Assembly: GCA_015487405.1 (NCBI GenBank)
Contig: WFPV01000016.1
Coordinates: 1 to 23,779 of the forward strand
Source: Aquifex sp.
Lineage (GTDB): Bacteria; Aquificota; Aquificia; Aquificales; Aquificaceae
Direction of reading: 5' to 3'
DNA: 23,779 nucleotides
Shown: piece by piece, positions 15,086 through 22,589 of the stretch
How positions within the stretch are numbered: the stretch's first letter is position 1
Layout: every line of letters starts with the position of its first letter
Program-made: the position numbers and the translations under genes
Notes under the pieces: generated by a model
What the model saw: the letters and a program-made list of their open reading frames with translations, nothing else
The model's database searches: none
What the model was told of the DNA's origin: nothing

Positions 15086-16169
15086 AAAGTTCTATGTATT
15101 TATTTACCGTGTGTTCAATTGAATACCGCTTCGCGGTGTTTATAGCATTTTCAACAATCTCCTTTCTTTTTTCGGGGGACAAGCTCAAAGCTTCTTGAAT
15201 TTTTCTTGCCATACCTTCGTAGTCACCGATATCTACAATGAAGCCGTTTATGCCGTCCTTAAGGTATTCGGGGATTCCACCTGCGGCGGTGGAAATTACA
15301 ATTCTTCCAGTTGCCATGGCTTGGAGCAGTGCTCCTGCTATTCCTTCTGAAAAAGAACCGAATAAAAATAAATCTGCTCCCTGTAAAAGTCTATCAACAT
15401 CGTTCCTAAAGCCGAGACCTATACAGTTGTTGTCAAGTCCGTATTTCTTAAAGGTATCTTTCGCTTCTTTAGAGTCTGTGCCAAGACCTACAAAAACCAT
15501 CTTGAAGTTTCTAAAGGGAAGTAGTTGTAGAGCTTTTAGTATAACTTCCTGTCCCTTCCTCCAGGGTTGCCAGTTTGCCACATTTATAAAGAAGTATTCG
15601 TTTTCCTTTACACCGAGTTCTTGCCTTACCTCTTCCTTAAGCTCCGGTTTGGGATTAAAGCGGGATAGCTCTATACCGGAACTTATGCACGTTATCTTTT
15701 CTGGAAAGAAACCTCTTTTCCTAAACTCTTCAGCAACTTTACAAGAAGTTACGACTATCTTATCAGCTATTGAAAACTTAAACTTTCTGGAAAAAATATT
15801 TGGAAAGAAATTAGACCTCCTTAATGCTATTATTTTTGGTTTTTTCCTTAAAAAAGGATATACAAACCTAACATAATCAAAAGCGTGAGAGGAGTGAGCT
15901 ATTATAAAATCGTAATCATTTTCCTCAATAATTTTTTTTAACCTCCATATGTTAAAAGGGTTAAACCGTGAAATTCCTCCCCTGTAGTCTTCAAAAAAGT
16001 GAATCTTTACTTTGCTATTCTTTAGCTTATCAACCATAAGTTTATACTGAAAGGAAATAGCTAAATGGCTCTCTACTCCCTTTTCGGCAAGATACTTGCT
16101 AATCAGATAAGTTTGCTCCTTCGTGCCACACCATCCGATACCGTCAACAACATTGAGAACTTTAAACAT
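15066..16169 (-). CDS. GT4-type (GT-B) glycosyltransferase
   Basis: A 367-aa retaining glycosyltransferase with two Rossmann domains. The N-terminal half has the early Gly-containing loop (GIGWCGTKEQ, 10-19). The C-terminal half has NVANWQPWRKGQ (197-207, donor phosphate-binding Arg/Lys), VGLG near 228, and SEGIAGALLQAMATG (274-288). The usual EX7E motif reads E275-x7-Q283, so the second Glu is replaced by Gln. It probably acts on the cytoplasmic membrane face in surface glycan or LPS assembly; donor and acceptor are unknown. A -10-like TATACT (16179-16184) lies 9 nt before ATG 16169, so it may have its own promoter as well as read-through from HU. Confidence 0.9.
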   Translation of the reverse strand: MFKVLNVVDGIGWCGTKEQTYLISKYLAEKGVESHLAISFQYKLMVDKLKNSKVKIHFFEDYRGGISRFNPFNIWRLKKIIEENDYDFIIAHSSHAFDYVRFVYPFLRKKPKIIALRRSNFFPNIFSRKFKFSIADKIVVTSCKVAEEFRKRGFFPEKITCISSGIELSRFNPKPELKEEVRQELGVKENEYFFINVANWQPWRKGQEVILKALQLLPFRNFKMVFVGLGTDSKEAKDTFKKYGLDNNCIGLGFRNDVDRLLQGADLFLFGSFSEGIAGALLQAMATGRIVISTAAGGIPEYLKDGINGFIVDIGDYEGMARKIQEALSLSPEKRKEIVENAINTAKRYSIEHTVNKYIELFKELSR

Positions 16170-16178
16170 TAAAAATTA

Positions 16179-16184
16179 AGTATA
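16179..16184 (-). promoter_or_regulatory. Candidate -10 box before the glycosyltransferase gene
   Basis: Minus-strand TATACT, 9 nt from ATG 16169. No good -35 is present because the upstream sequence is a pyrimidine tract. There is no Shine-Dalgarno, so if used the mRNA would be leaderless. Confidence 0.35.
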
Positions 16185-16215
16185 AGAGAGGAAGAGGAGG
16201 AGAAGGAGCTCTTAT
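16182..16215 (-). other. Hairpin with CU-rich loop just after the HU gene
   Basis: A 7-bp inverted repeat (ATAAGAG at 16182-16188 and CTCTTAT at 16209-16215) encloses a 20-nt tract that is all purine on the plus strand and all pyrimidine in the minus-strand mRNA. The loop contains CUCCUCCUC, complementary to Shine-Dalgarno sequences. One arm includes the HU stop codon. It could be a terminator (no U-run follows directly), an mRNA 3'-end stabiliser, or an RNA-pairing element. Confidence 0.4.
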
Positions 16216-16484
16216 TTGACCTCTTGAACGAGCTCCTTGGCAGGTTTGAAGGTAAGAACCTTTCTTGCAGGTATTTCTATAACCTGTCCACTTCTGGGGT
16301 TTCTTCCCTTTCTTGCCTTTCTAACTACTACCTTGAAGGTTCCGAGGTGAGGTATTCTGAGGCTTTCTTCTTTCTTGAAGAGTTCATGTATAGCTTCTAC
16401 GAAAGCTTTCAGTGCAGCGTCAGCTTCCTTTTTGGTAATTCCTGCTTTCTTAGCAATCATAGAAACGAGTTCCGCCTTGGTCAT
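16212..16484 (-). CDS. hup: HU/IHF family DNA-binding protein
   Basis: A 90-aa nucleoid protein. The N-terminal helices (MTKAELVSMIAKKAGITKKE) are followed by RIPHLGTFKVVVRKARKGRNP, the DNA-grasping arm with the intercalating Pro63 in RNPRSGQ, and VLTFKPAKELV at the C-terminus. It binds and bends DNA as a dimer. I chose ATG 16484, 8 nt after GGGAGG (16493-16498); the in-frame GTG at 16491-16493 overlaps that ribosome site. It lies 38 nt after purC. A possible extra promoter with -10 TATAAA (16522-16527) overlaps the purC stop, which would fit high expression of HU. Confidence 0.94.
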   Translation of the reverse strand: MTKAELVSMIAKKAGITKKEADAALKAFVEAIHELFKKEESLRIPHLGTFKVVVRKARKGRNPRSGQVIEIPARKVLTFKPAKELVQEVK

Positions 16485-16521
16485 GTCACGCACCTCCCTT
16501 TAGTTTTTTACTACGTTTAAT

Positions 16522-16527
16522 TTTATA
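16522..16527 (-). promoter_or_regulatory. Possible internal -10 box for the HU gene
   Basis: Minus-strand TATAAA overlapping the purC stop. It would give a leader of about 30 nt containing the HU Shine-Dalgarno. The -35 is unclear. Confidence 0.25.
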
Positions 16528-17236
16528 TCACCTCCTTCAAATTTAAAAGTATTTTTTTATATCCTTCAAGCAAATCTCCCAAATCAAACCTGAATCTATC
16601 TTTATCCAATTTCTCTCTCGTTTGCTTGTCCCACAGTCGCATGCTGTCGGGAGAGATTTCGTCAACCACCGCAAGACTTCCATCGGGTAGCAAACCAAAC
16701 TCAAGCTTAAAATCCACAAGGAGTATATTAGCTTTTTCAAATATGTTTTTAAGAATTTCATTCACCTTTAATCCGATTTTTTTCATTTTGGGAAGCAGTT
16801 CCACGGGGGCAAGTTCAAGGAATCTAATGTGTTCCTCGCAAACCATAGGGTCGTGAAGTTCATCATTCTTCATAAAAAATTCCGTCAGAGGAGGATTTAT
16901 TTCCGTTCCTTCTTTAACACCGTATCTTTTTACAAAGCTCCCTGCGGCGTAGTTTCTTACTACGAGTTCCAAGGGAAACCTCTTCGCTTTCCAAACCAGC
17001 ATCTCCCTGTCGGAAAGTTTTTTGATAAAGTGGGTTTTGATACCGTGGTTTTCCAGAATCGTAAAGAGAATACTTGAAATTTCATTGTTCAGGCTTCCCT
17101 TTCCCTTTATGTCTTCCTTTTTTACTCCGTCGAAAGCCGTGGCAACGTCTTTGAACTCTAAAATGACTTTGTCGGGTTCTTCCGTTTCATAAACTATCTT
17201 TGCCTTTCCTTCGTATAGTTTCTTTAGTTTTTGCAT
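16523..17236 (-). CDS. purC: SAICAR synthetase PurC
   Basis: A 237-aa enzyme, the same length as E. coli PurC. It condenses CAIR with aspartate using ATP in de novo purine synthesis. Signatures: KLYEGKAKIVYE near the N-terminus (ATP-binding), ELVVRNYAAGSFVKRYG, the LVDFKLEFG block, and DEISPDSMRLWD near the C-terminus. It starts 14 nt after the pseudopilin gene without a clear Shine-Dalgarno. No other purine gene is in the window. Confidence 0.97.
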   Translation of the reverse strand: MQKLKKLYEGKAKIVYETEEPDKVILEFKDVATAFDGVKKEDIKGKGSLNNEISSILFTILENHGIKTHFIKKLSDREMLVWKAKRFPLELVVRNYAAGSFVKRYGVKEGTEINPPLTEFFMKNDELHDPMVCEEHIRFLELAPVELLPKMKKIGLKVNEILKNIFEKANILLVDFKLEFGLLPDGSLAVVDEISPDSMRLWDKQTREKLDKDRFRFDLGDLLEGYKKILLNLKEVI

Positions 17237-17250
17237 AGTATAAATTTAGG

Positions 17251-17775
17251 TTACTTGAGTTTAAAGAAATATTCTCTTAGGTTTACACGAACGATTATAG
17301 CTTCCGGTAATCCCTCGTAGTTTTCAACTTCTTGACCCTGGAGGTAAGCGAAAAAGTTGACCTCTCGTAGCGGTGAAAGCAGAACGAGCTCTTCTTCCGG
17401 AATATGCATTCTTATGTTTCTCGGCGGATAAGGAAACTCATACTCGTATATTCCGTCTTCCCTGGCAAGGAAAGCCCTGAAAACCAGTCCTTTAAACCTG
17501 CTTCCACCGGAGGTAATTAAATAAATTTCTTTACTGTCTTTAAGGAAGACTTCCTTAGCTCCTGCGAAAGCCCTGTTTAGCTCCCAAAATAGTTTCAGTT
17601 CTTCGTAAAGGTTTTCAGAACGCTTGATTGCATCCGCTGAAGAGTTCATTATCTGAATAAAAGAGCCGAAGGCCATTAGAAAAATAAGGGAAATTAGGCT
17701 GAGGGTAATTAGGACTTCTATAAGGGTGAAGGCTTTAAAAGTGTCTCCAGCCTTTTGGCTCAATCTTTTCACCAT
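17251..17775 (-). CDS. GspJ/PulJ-like pseudopilin with type IV prepilin signal
   Basis: A 174-aa protein with a short basic leader and a type III signal KAFTLIEVLITLSLISLIFLMAFGSF. The predicted prepilin-peptidase cut is before Phe16, with Ala rather than the usual Gly at -1 and the essential Glu at +5. After the hydrophobic helix (about 16-38) comes a globular domain with NRAFAGAKEVFLKDSKEIYLI and FPYP stretches like minor pseudopilins GspJ or ComGF. It would act in a type II secretion or type IV pilus/DNA-uptake system. The ATG at 17775 overlaps thiL by 41 nt. An in-frame TTG at 17763 with a modest ribosome site is an alternative that gives a shorter leader. Confidence 0.78.
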   Translation of the reverse strand: MVKRLSQKAGDTFKAFTLIEVLITLSLISLIFLMAFGSFIQIMNSSADAIKRSENLYEELKLFWELNRAFAGAKEVFLKDSKEIYLITSGGSRFKGLVFRAFLAREDGIYEYEFPYPPRNIRMHIPEEELVLLSPLREVNFFAYLQGQEVENYEGLPEAIIVRVNLREYFFKLK

Positions 17776-18655
17776 CTACGAAGACTCCCTCTCCTTCTGT
17801 TACTCTGCCTATCTCGGTCATATCTAAGAAGGGATTCCATCTGGTTTTGGGATGGGTAAAGAGAAGCTGGTAATCCTCACCGCCAAAAAGGGCGTATTCT
17901 GTTGGACTCTTGTTATACTTTTCGCAAAACAGCTTTAACTCCTTTGATAATGGAAGCTTGGAGCTGTCTATCTCTATCTTTACACCGCTTCTTTTTGCGA
18001 GGTGGTGAGCGTCCGCGACGAGTCCATCGCTTATATCCATTGAGGCGTTTGCGTATTTAACGATATGTTTAACGTAATCTATACGGGCGGTGGGTCTTGC
18101 AAATCTCTCTATTAAAGCGGCTTCAAAGGGTTCGTAATTCTCTTTCTTCATCAAAAGGAGTTCCAAACCAGCTTTTGCATCCCCGAGGGTTCCAGAAACG
18201 AAGAGACTATCCCCCGGCTTTGCTCCGGAGCGTCCCACGAAGCGTTGGGTTTTTCCAACAAGTGCTACACTGATGCTGAGTTTTTCAAGTTTCGCAATGT
18301 TCCCTCCCACGACTTCACATTTATAAAACTCACAAGCTCTCTTTATGCCGATGTAGAGTCTCTCTATCCACTTGGTTTCAAGCTCGGGAGGGAGGCTTAG
18401 GGAAATTAGAGCCCACAGGGGCTCTCCACCGTTTGCAACAACGTCACTGACGTTAACCGATATCGCCTTCCAGCCGATAGATTCGGGAGACCACTCTTTT
18501 AGAAAGTGAACGCCTTCGTTCATTGTATCGGTAGTTAAAAGGAGTGTATGTTCTCCAAGCTTTACGGGGGCTGTGTCGTCACCTATCAGGGAGGAGTATA
18601 GAATCTCCTTCAGCCTCTCTATAAGTCCGAACTCCCCGAGCTCACGAAGTTTCAT
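17735..18655 (-). CDS. thiL: Thiamine-monophosphate kinase ThiL
   Basis: 306 aa, the length I recall for the structurally characterised A. aeolicus ThiL. It phosphorylates TMP to TPP with ATP. PurM-like fold motifs: IGDDTA (24-29), TTDTMNEGVHF (41-51), NVSDVVANGG (68-77), VGGN (115-118), the SGTLGDAKAGL block, DISDGLVADAHHLA and FGGEDYQLLF, with several Asp residues for Mg2+. The start ATG 18655 overlaps the CBS-protein gene by 14 nt and the end overlaps the pseudopilin gene by 41 nt. Confidence 0.97.
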   Translation of the reverse strand: MKLRELGEFGLIERLKEILYSSLIGDDTAPVKLGEHTLLLTTDTMNEGVHFLKEWSPESIGWKAISVNVSDVVANGGEPLWALISLSLPPELETKWIERLYIGIKRACEFYKCEVVGGNIAKLEKLSISVALVGKTQRFVGRSGAKPGDSLFVSGTLGDAKAGLELLLMKKENYEPFEAALIERFARPTARIDYVKHIVKYANASMDISDGLVADAHHLAKRSGVKIEIDSSKLPLSKELKLFCEKYNKSPTEYALFGGEDYQLLFTHPKTRWNPFLDMTEIGRVTEGEGVFVDGEKIEPKGWRHF

Positions 18656-19916
18656 CCTCTTCTCCCTCTTTGGTTTTCACCACTATTACCTCTTTTACTT
18701 TATTTTTCTCTACATCGTTCACGATGAACTTGAACTTCCCGAACTCAAACTCATCTCCCTTTTCGGGTATCTTCTCTAAATTTGCCATCACGAATCCGCT
18801 AACAGTGTCGTATTCGTATTCCTCGGGCAGTTCCATACCAAGCTTTTCCGCAAGCTCTTCTATATCCACCGAGCCACCTACCTTGTAGGTATCTGAAGAA
18901 ATCTTTTCAAACTCCTTCTCCTCCTCGTATTCTTCGGGAATTTCTCCCGCTATCCACTTGAGGACGTCGTAAAGGGTGGCAACTCCCGAAACCACTCCGT
19001 GCTCGTCTATCACTATAGCAAGCTGAACCTTTCTTTTTTTGAGCTCAACGACGAACTTCGCTACGGTCATAATTTCGGGAACTACAAAGGGAGGTTTTGC
19101 AAACTCCTTTAACTGCTTATCCTTGTTTTCCTGAACGGGAAGTAAATCCTTTACGTAAACCACTCCCGTGACGTTATCTAACACTTCCCTGTAGATGGGT
19201 ATCTTGCTGTGAGCCTCTTTTTTAATGTCTTCTATAACCTCTCCGACTTTTTTGTCCTCGGGAAGAGCGAATATCTTAGGTCTGGGAGTCATTATCTCCC
19301 TCACGAGCACTTCGTCCATTTCAAAGACCTTCTCTATCATTTCCTTCTCGGATACCTCAAACTCACCGGTTTCTATTCCCTGCTCAAGGAGTCCTATGAG
19401 CTTTTCTTCCGTTAGCTCAAAGCTTTCTTCCTTCATCTCTATGCCCAGCTTCTTTAAAAGGGATTGGACGGGGAGTATGAGAATTACACGAATCGGTGTG
19501 ATGACTATATGAAAAACGTAAAATATAGGAGCGTAGATAAGGGATAGCCTGTCGGCTATAGGGAGGACGACGTTTTTGGGAATGGTCTCACCGAATATAA
19601 AGATTAGGAATGAAGCGAGTGCTGCAGAAATCGCTGCTCCCTTCTGTCCAAAAATGTCCGTAAACACCTTAGTTCCGTAGGATGCTATCATTACGTTAAC
19701 TATCTCGTTTCCTATGAGGATGGAGATTAACACCTCTTTCGGTCTTGAGAGTAGATACATAAGAACCTTGTAAAACTTGCGGTTCTTATACTTCATAAGT
19801 ATGGGCTTGCTTACGCTGAAGAAAACGACTTCGGAAGAGGCGAAGAAGCCAGACATAAAGAGCAGAAAGGCAAAAACTAGAAAGTCAGTATAGATTGCAG
19901 GCAACGAACCTTCCAT
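18642..19916 (-). CDS. CNNM/CorC-HlyC-type CBS-domain membrane transporter
   Basis: A 424-aa membrane protein of the UPF0053/CNNM family. The N-terminal CNNM (DUF21) domain at about 1-165 has several TM segments, with FFASSEVVFFSVSK and the conserved GETIPKN (109-115). A CBS pair follows (about 206-265 and 270-330), with the REIMTPRP entry motif, and then a CorC_HlyC domain (about 345-420). Characterised relatives export Mg2+ (CorB/CNNM), so ion efflux is inferred. ATG 19916 lies 9 nt after AGGAGGG (19926-19932) and overlaps the OppF-like gene by 32 nt. Confidence 0.92.
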   Translation of the reverse strand: MEGSLPAIYTDFLVFAFLLFMSGFFASSEVVFFSVSKPILMKYKNRKFYKVLMYLLSRPKEVLISILIGNEIVNVMIASYGTKVFTDIFGQKGAAISAALASFLIFIFGETIPKNVVLPIADRLSLIYAPIFYVFHIVITPIRVILILPVQSLLKKLGIEMKEESFELTEEKLIGLLEQGIETGEFEVSEKEMIEKVFEMDEVLVREIMTPRPKIFALPEDKKVGEVIEDIKKEAHSKIPIYREVLDNVTGVVYVKDLLPVQENKDKQLKEFAKPPFVVPEIMTVAKFVVELKKRKVQLAIVIDEHGVVSGVATLYDVLKWIAGEIPEEYEEEKEFEKISSDTYKVGGSVDIEELAEKLGMELPEEYEYDTVSGFVMANLEKIPEKGDEFEFGKFKFIVNDVEKNKVKEVIVVKTKEGEEDETS

Positions 19917-20805
19917 TCAAATCCACCCTCCTGAAAATTTTTTTACACTCATCGGTAGCGTAAGAACAGCGAGGATAAAAAGGACAACCTTTATCTGGAA
20001 TTTCATACTCCTCTTCTTCAATCTTTAGCTCTTTTCTGCGCTCTCTCGGATGCTTCACAGGAACGTTTTCTAAAAGGAACATAGTATAAGGATGCTTAGG
20101 GTTTTTTAAGACTGCTTCTTTTTTTCCCAGTTCCATTAAAACACCTGCATAAATTACCGCAACGCGGTCCGCTATCTTCTCTACGACTCTTATGTCGTGG
20201 GTAATAAATATAAAGGAAAGTCCCTTTTTGTTTAGCTCTGTGAAAAGCTCTAAGATTTCCTCTTGAATGGAAACATCCAATGAAGCGGTAGGCTCGTCCG
20301 CTACAACTATTTCGGGTTCTAATATTATTGCTCTTGCAATAGCCACTCTCTGAGCTTGCCCTCCCGAAAGTTGGAGGGGTCTCTTTTCAAGGAGTTCCTC
20401 TTCAAGGTGAACCTTTTCGAGGGCATCGGTGATTTTTTCCTGTCGGTTCTTTATTCTGTGAACTATTAGAGGCTCTTCCAAAATTTCCTTTACCTTCATT
20501 CTGGGATTTAAAGAGCTACGAGGGTCCTGAAAGACGACGGAAACTCTTCTCGTGTATTCCTTCCCCCACTTAAAAATATCTTTATCTTTATAAAGCACCT
20601 TACCTTCGGTGGGTTTTTCCAATCTGAGGATAATCTTTCCAAGGGTGGACTTTCCTGAGCCACTTTCCCCCACGATGCAAAGTATTTCACCTTTTTTTAA
20701 GTTTAAAGATACGCCCTTAAGGGCGTAAAAGTCCTTTTTCCTAAAGAATCCCGCTTTTACCTTGTAGACTTTTGTCAGATTCTCTACCTTGAGTATCTCC
20801 TCCAT
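19885..20805 (-). CDS. OppF/DppF-type ABC transporter ATP-binding protein
   Basis: A 306-aa ATPase. Walker A is GESGSGKS (46-53), Q-loop Gln93 in VFQDP, signature LSGGQ (147-151), Walker B IVVADE ending at Glu171, and switch His203. The C-terminus has the oligo_HPY extension with CPFYPRC and further Cys (DEC), found in peptide/nickel importer ATPases and able to hold an iron-sulfur cluster in some relatives. No permease, second ATPase or binding protein is nearby, so it is an orphan here. The ATG follows the hemN stop directly, with no obvious Shine-Dalgarno. Confidence 0.93.
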   Translation of the reverse strand: MEEILKVENLTKVYKVKAGFFRKKDFYALKGVSLNLKKGEILCIVGESGSGKSTLGKIILRLEKPTEGKVLYKDKDIFKWGKEYTRRVSVVFQDPRSSLNPRMKVKEILEEPLIVHRIKNRQEKITDALEKVHLEEELLEKRPLQLSGGQAQRVAIARAIILEPEIVVADEPTASLDVSIQEEILELFTELNKKGLSFIFITHDIRVVEKIADRVAVIYAGVLMELGKKEAVLKNPKHPYTMFLLENVPVKHPRERRKELKIEEEEYEIPDKGCPFYPRCSYATDECKKIFRRVDLNGRFVACNLY

Positions 20806-22176
20806 TTATATTGTTCTTGAGAATTTTAACTCCTTTTTCTTCCTGAGGTGCGCATCAAATACCATGGCTACATTCCTTATAAGGAGTCTTCCCACGGGAA
20901 GGATTCTTATCCTGTCTTCTTCTATCTTTATGAGCCCGTCATCTTCCATTTCTTTGAGCTCTTCAAGTTCTTTTTCAAAGTAAGTCTTAAAGTCTATACC
21001 GAAGGTATCTTCTATCTTCTTAAACTCAACACCGAGGTTACACATTATGTCCATGATGACCTCACGCCTTACAAAGTCATCTTCGTTCAGAATGTATCCT
21101 CTAAAGACGGGAATTTCTCCTTCGTCAACTGCTTTGTTGTAATCCCTTAAGGTTTTGTAGTTTTGGAAGTAGCCGTCGTAAAGCATTCCTATGGAAGTTG
21201 CTCCGAATCCGAGGAGCTCTACGCCTTTCTTTGTAGTGTATCCCTGGAAGTTCCTCCATAGCTCTCCCTTTCTTTGAGCCACAGCGAGCTCGTCCTCAGG
21301 CTTTGCAAAGTGATCCATTCCTATGTAAACGTATCCCGCTTCCTGGAACTTGTTAATAATCATCTCCAAGATTGCGAGCTTTTCTTCGGGAGAAGGGAGT
21401 GCCTCCTTTGGAAGGAGTTGCTGATGGGGTTTCACTTGGGGAATGTAAGCGAAGCTATATGCAGCTATCCTGTCGGGATTTAGCTCTATTATTTTATCCA
21501 CGGTTCTTTCAAAGCTTTCTTTAGTTTGGTAGGGAAGTCCGTATATGAGGTCAACGTTTATACTCTGAAAACCTGCATCTCTGAGTTTTTGAAATTGAGT
21601 CTTTATAAGCTCGTAGGGTTGCACGCGGTTGACAGTTTGTTGAACCTTGGGGTCCAAATCCTGAACTCCGAGGCTTACTCTGTTGAAGCCTACTTCTTTT
21701 ATTACCTTTATTTGTTCGTCCGTTAGATACCTCGGGTCAAGCTCTATGGATATTTCTGCGTTTTCGTCTATCTGAAATCTCTTTCTAATCTCTTCAAAGA
21801 ACTCTCTAATCTGGTCAGGCTCAAGGTAGTTAGGAGTTCCCCCTCCCCAGTGGAGCTGGATAACTTTCCTATCTTTGTCAATGTATTGGGAGACTAAATC
21901 CATTTCTTTATAAACTCTTTCTAAGTATGGAACTTCTATTCCTTTCCTGTGGGAGATAATTACGTTACATCCGCAGTAAAGACACCTTTGTTCACAGAAG
22001 GGAATGTGGAAGTAGAGGGATAAAGGTGTTTTCCTTTCGTTACTTTCTATGAGTTTCTTGATGTAGTGGTCTGCCGTTATCTCCTCTGTAAATTCCGTAG
22101 CGGGTGGGTAGCTCGTATAACGTGGTCCCGGCCTGTCATACTTCTTTATAAGCTCCTTATCAAACTTAGCCTTCAT
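20806..22176 (-). CDS. hemN: Oxygen-independent coproporphyrinogen III dehydrogenase HemN
   Basis: A 456-aa radical-SAM enzyme of haem synthesis that decarboxylates coproporphyrinogen III to protoporphyrinogen IX without O2. The N-terminal block RPGPRYTSYPPATEF (15-29) and the cluster motif CEQRCLYCGC (Cys61, 65, 68, plus 70), followed by HWGGGTPNYL and FGATSIGM, separate true HemN from the HemW haem chaperone. E. coli HemN is 457 aa. ATG 22176 has no Shine-Dalgarno but a -10-like TATTAT 8 nt upstream. Its presence fits a microaerobic lineage. Confidence 0.96.
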   Translation of the reverse strand: MKAKFDKELIKKYDRPGPRYTSYPPATEFTEEITADHYIKKLIESNERKTPLSLYFHIPFCEQRCLYCGCNVIISHRKGIEVPYLERVYKEMDLVSQYIDKDRKVIQLHWGGGTPNYLEPDQIREFFEEIRKRFQIDENAEISIELDPRYLTDEQIKVIKEVGFNRVSLGVQDLDPKVQQTVNRVQPYELIKTQFQKLRDAGFQSINVDLIYGLPYQTKESFERTVDKIIELNPDRIAAYSFAYIPQVKPHQQLLPKEALPSPEEKLAILEMIINKFQEAGYVYIGMDHFAKPEDELAVAQRKGELWRNFQGYTTKKGVELLGFGATSIGMLYDGYFQNYKTLRDYNKAVDEGEIPVFRGYILNEDDFVRREVIMDIMCNLGVEFKKIEDTFGIDFKTYFEKELEELKEMEDDGLIKIEEDRIRILPVGRLLIRNVAMVFDAHLRKKKELKFSRTI

Positions 22177-22184
22177 TATAAAGA

Positions 22185-22190
22185 ATAATA
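22185..22190 (-). promoter_or_regulatory. Candidate -10 box for the hemN unit
   Basis: Minus-strand TATTAT, 8 nt from ATG 22176. No convincing -35 is present. A short inverted repeat lies about 25 nt further upstream (22216-22229). Confidence 0.4.
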
Positions 22191-22215
22191 TAGTCTTAAA
22201 ACCTTTTTTAAAATC

Positions 22216-22229
22216 CTAACTTTGGTTAG
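22216..22229. repeat. Short inverted repeat upstream of hemN
   Basis: CTAAC and GTTAG around a 4-nt loop. On the minus strand it is followed by an A/T-rich run, so it could be a weak terminator of the small-protein genes or an operator for hemN. It is only 5 bp, so chance is possible. Confidence 0.25.
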
Positions 22230-22377
22230 TATTATTCACATACCACATACAGTATTATTTGGAAATTCAAGTCTTTCTAAGCATAAAGAGAATGCCAAGA
22301 TAAGGAGCGAGAATAGAGATATGAGCTGATTTGGAAGTTGGAGAAGTGCTTTTAAAAGATTGAAAATAGCTATATCT

Positions 22378-22578
22378 TTATATATTGTCCTTTATTAAAC
22401 TGAAAGCTTTTATAAGCGTTTTCCTCACAATGCTAAATACGAAACTGTTTGGTCTTGGCTCTCTGCTTTCATCTTCATTTATTCCCTCTCCTCTAATGTC
22501 TAAACTTAGCAGTCTCTTAAAAAAATAAAAAAGTGTAAAGGGGATTGAGTAGAAAAGCAGAAATGTAAAAAAGTGCAT
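22378..22578 (-). CDS. Possible small membrane protein (66 aa)
   Basis: Not recognised. One hydrophobic segment at the N-terminus (residues 2-20, Phe/Leu-rich), then an acidic linker (DIRGEGINEDESREPR), then an amphipathic helix (FSIVRKTLIKAFSLI). Codon choice (AGA, ATA, GGA) matches neighbouring genes, which supports a real gene. It starts 11 nt after the 51-aa gene ends, with no Shine-Dalgarno. A second open frame (22239-22391) overlaps its end in the +1 frame. Confidence 0.42.
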   Translation of the reverse strand: MHFFTFLLFYSIPFTLFYFFKRLLSLDIRGEGINEDESREPRPNSFVFSIVRKTLIKAFSLIKDNI

Positions 22579-22589
22579 ATTTGAGCTTA

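Noticed and set aside
15238..15876. Plus-strand open frame of 212 codons inside the glycosyltransferase gene
   Set aside because: Antisense to conserved GT4 motifs; the composition (Ser/Pro/Leu-rich) is typical of a reversed Lys/Glu-rich gene.
16527..16536. Perfect extended Shine-Dalgarno (AGGAGGTGAT on the minus strand) at the end of purC
   Set aside because: No start codon follows at a usable distance; it is part of the codons for the purC C-terminus (KEVI). The HU gene has its own site at 16493-16498.
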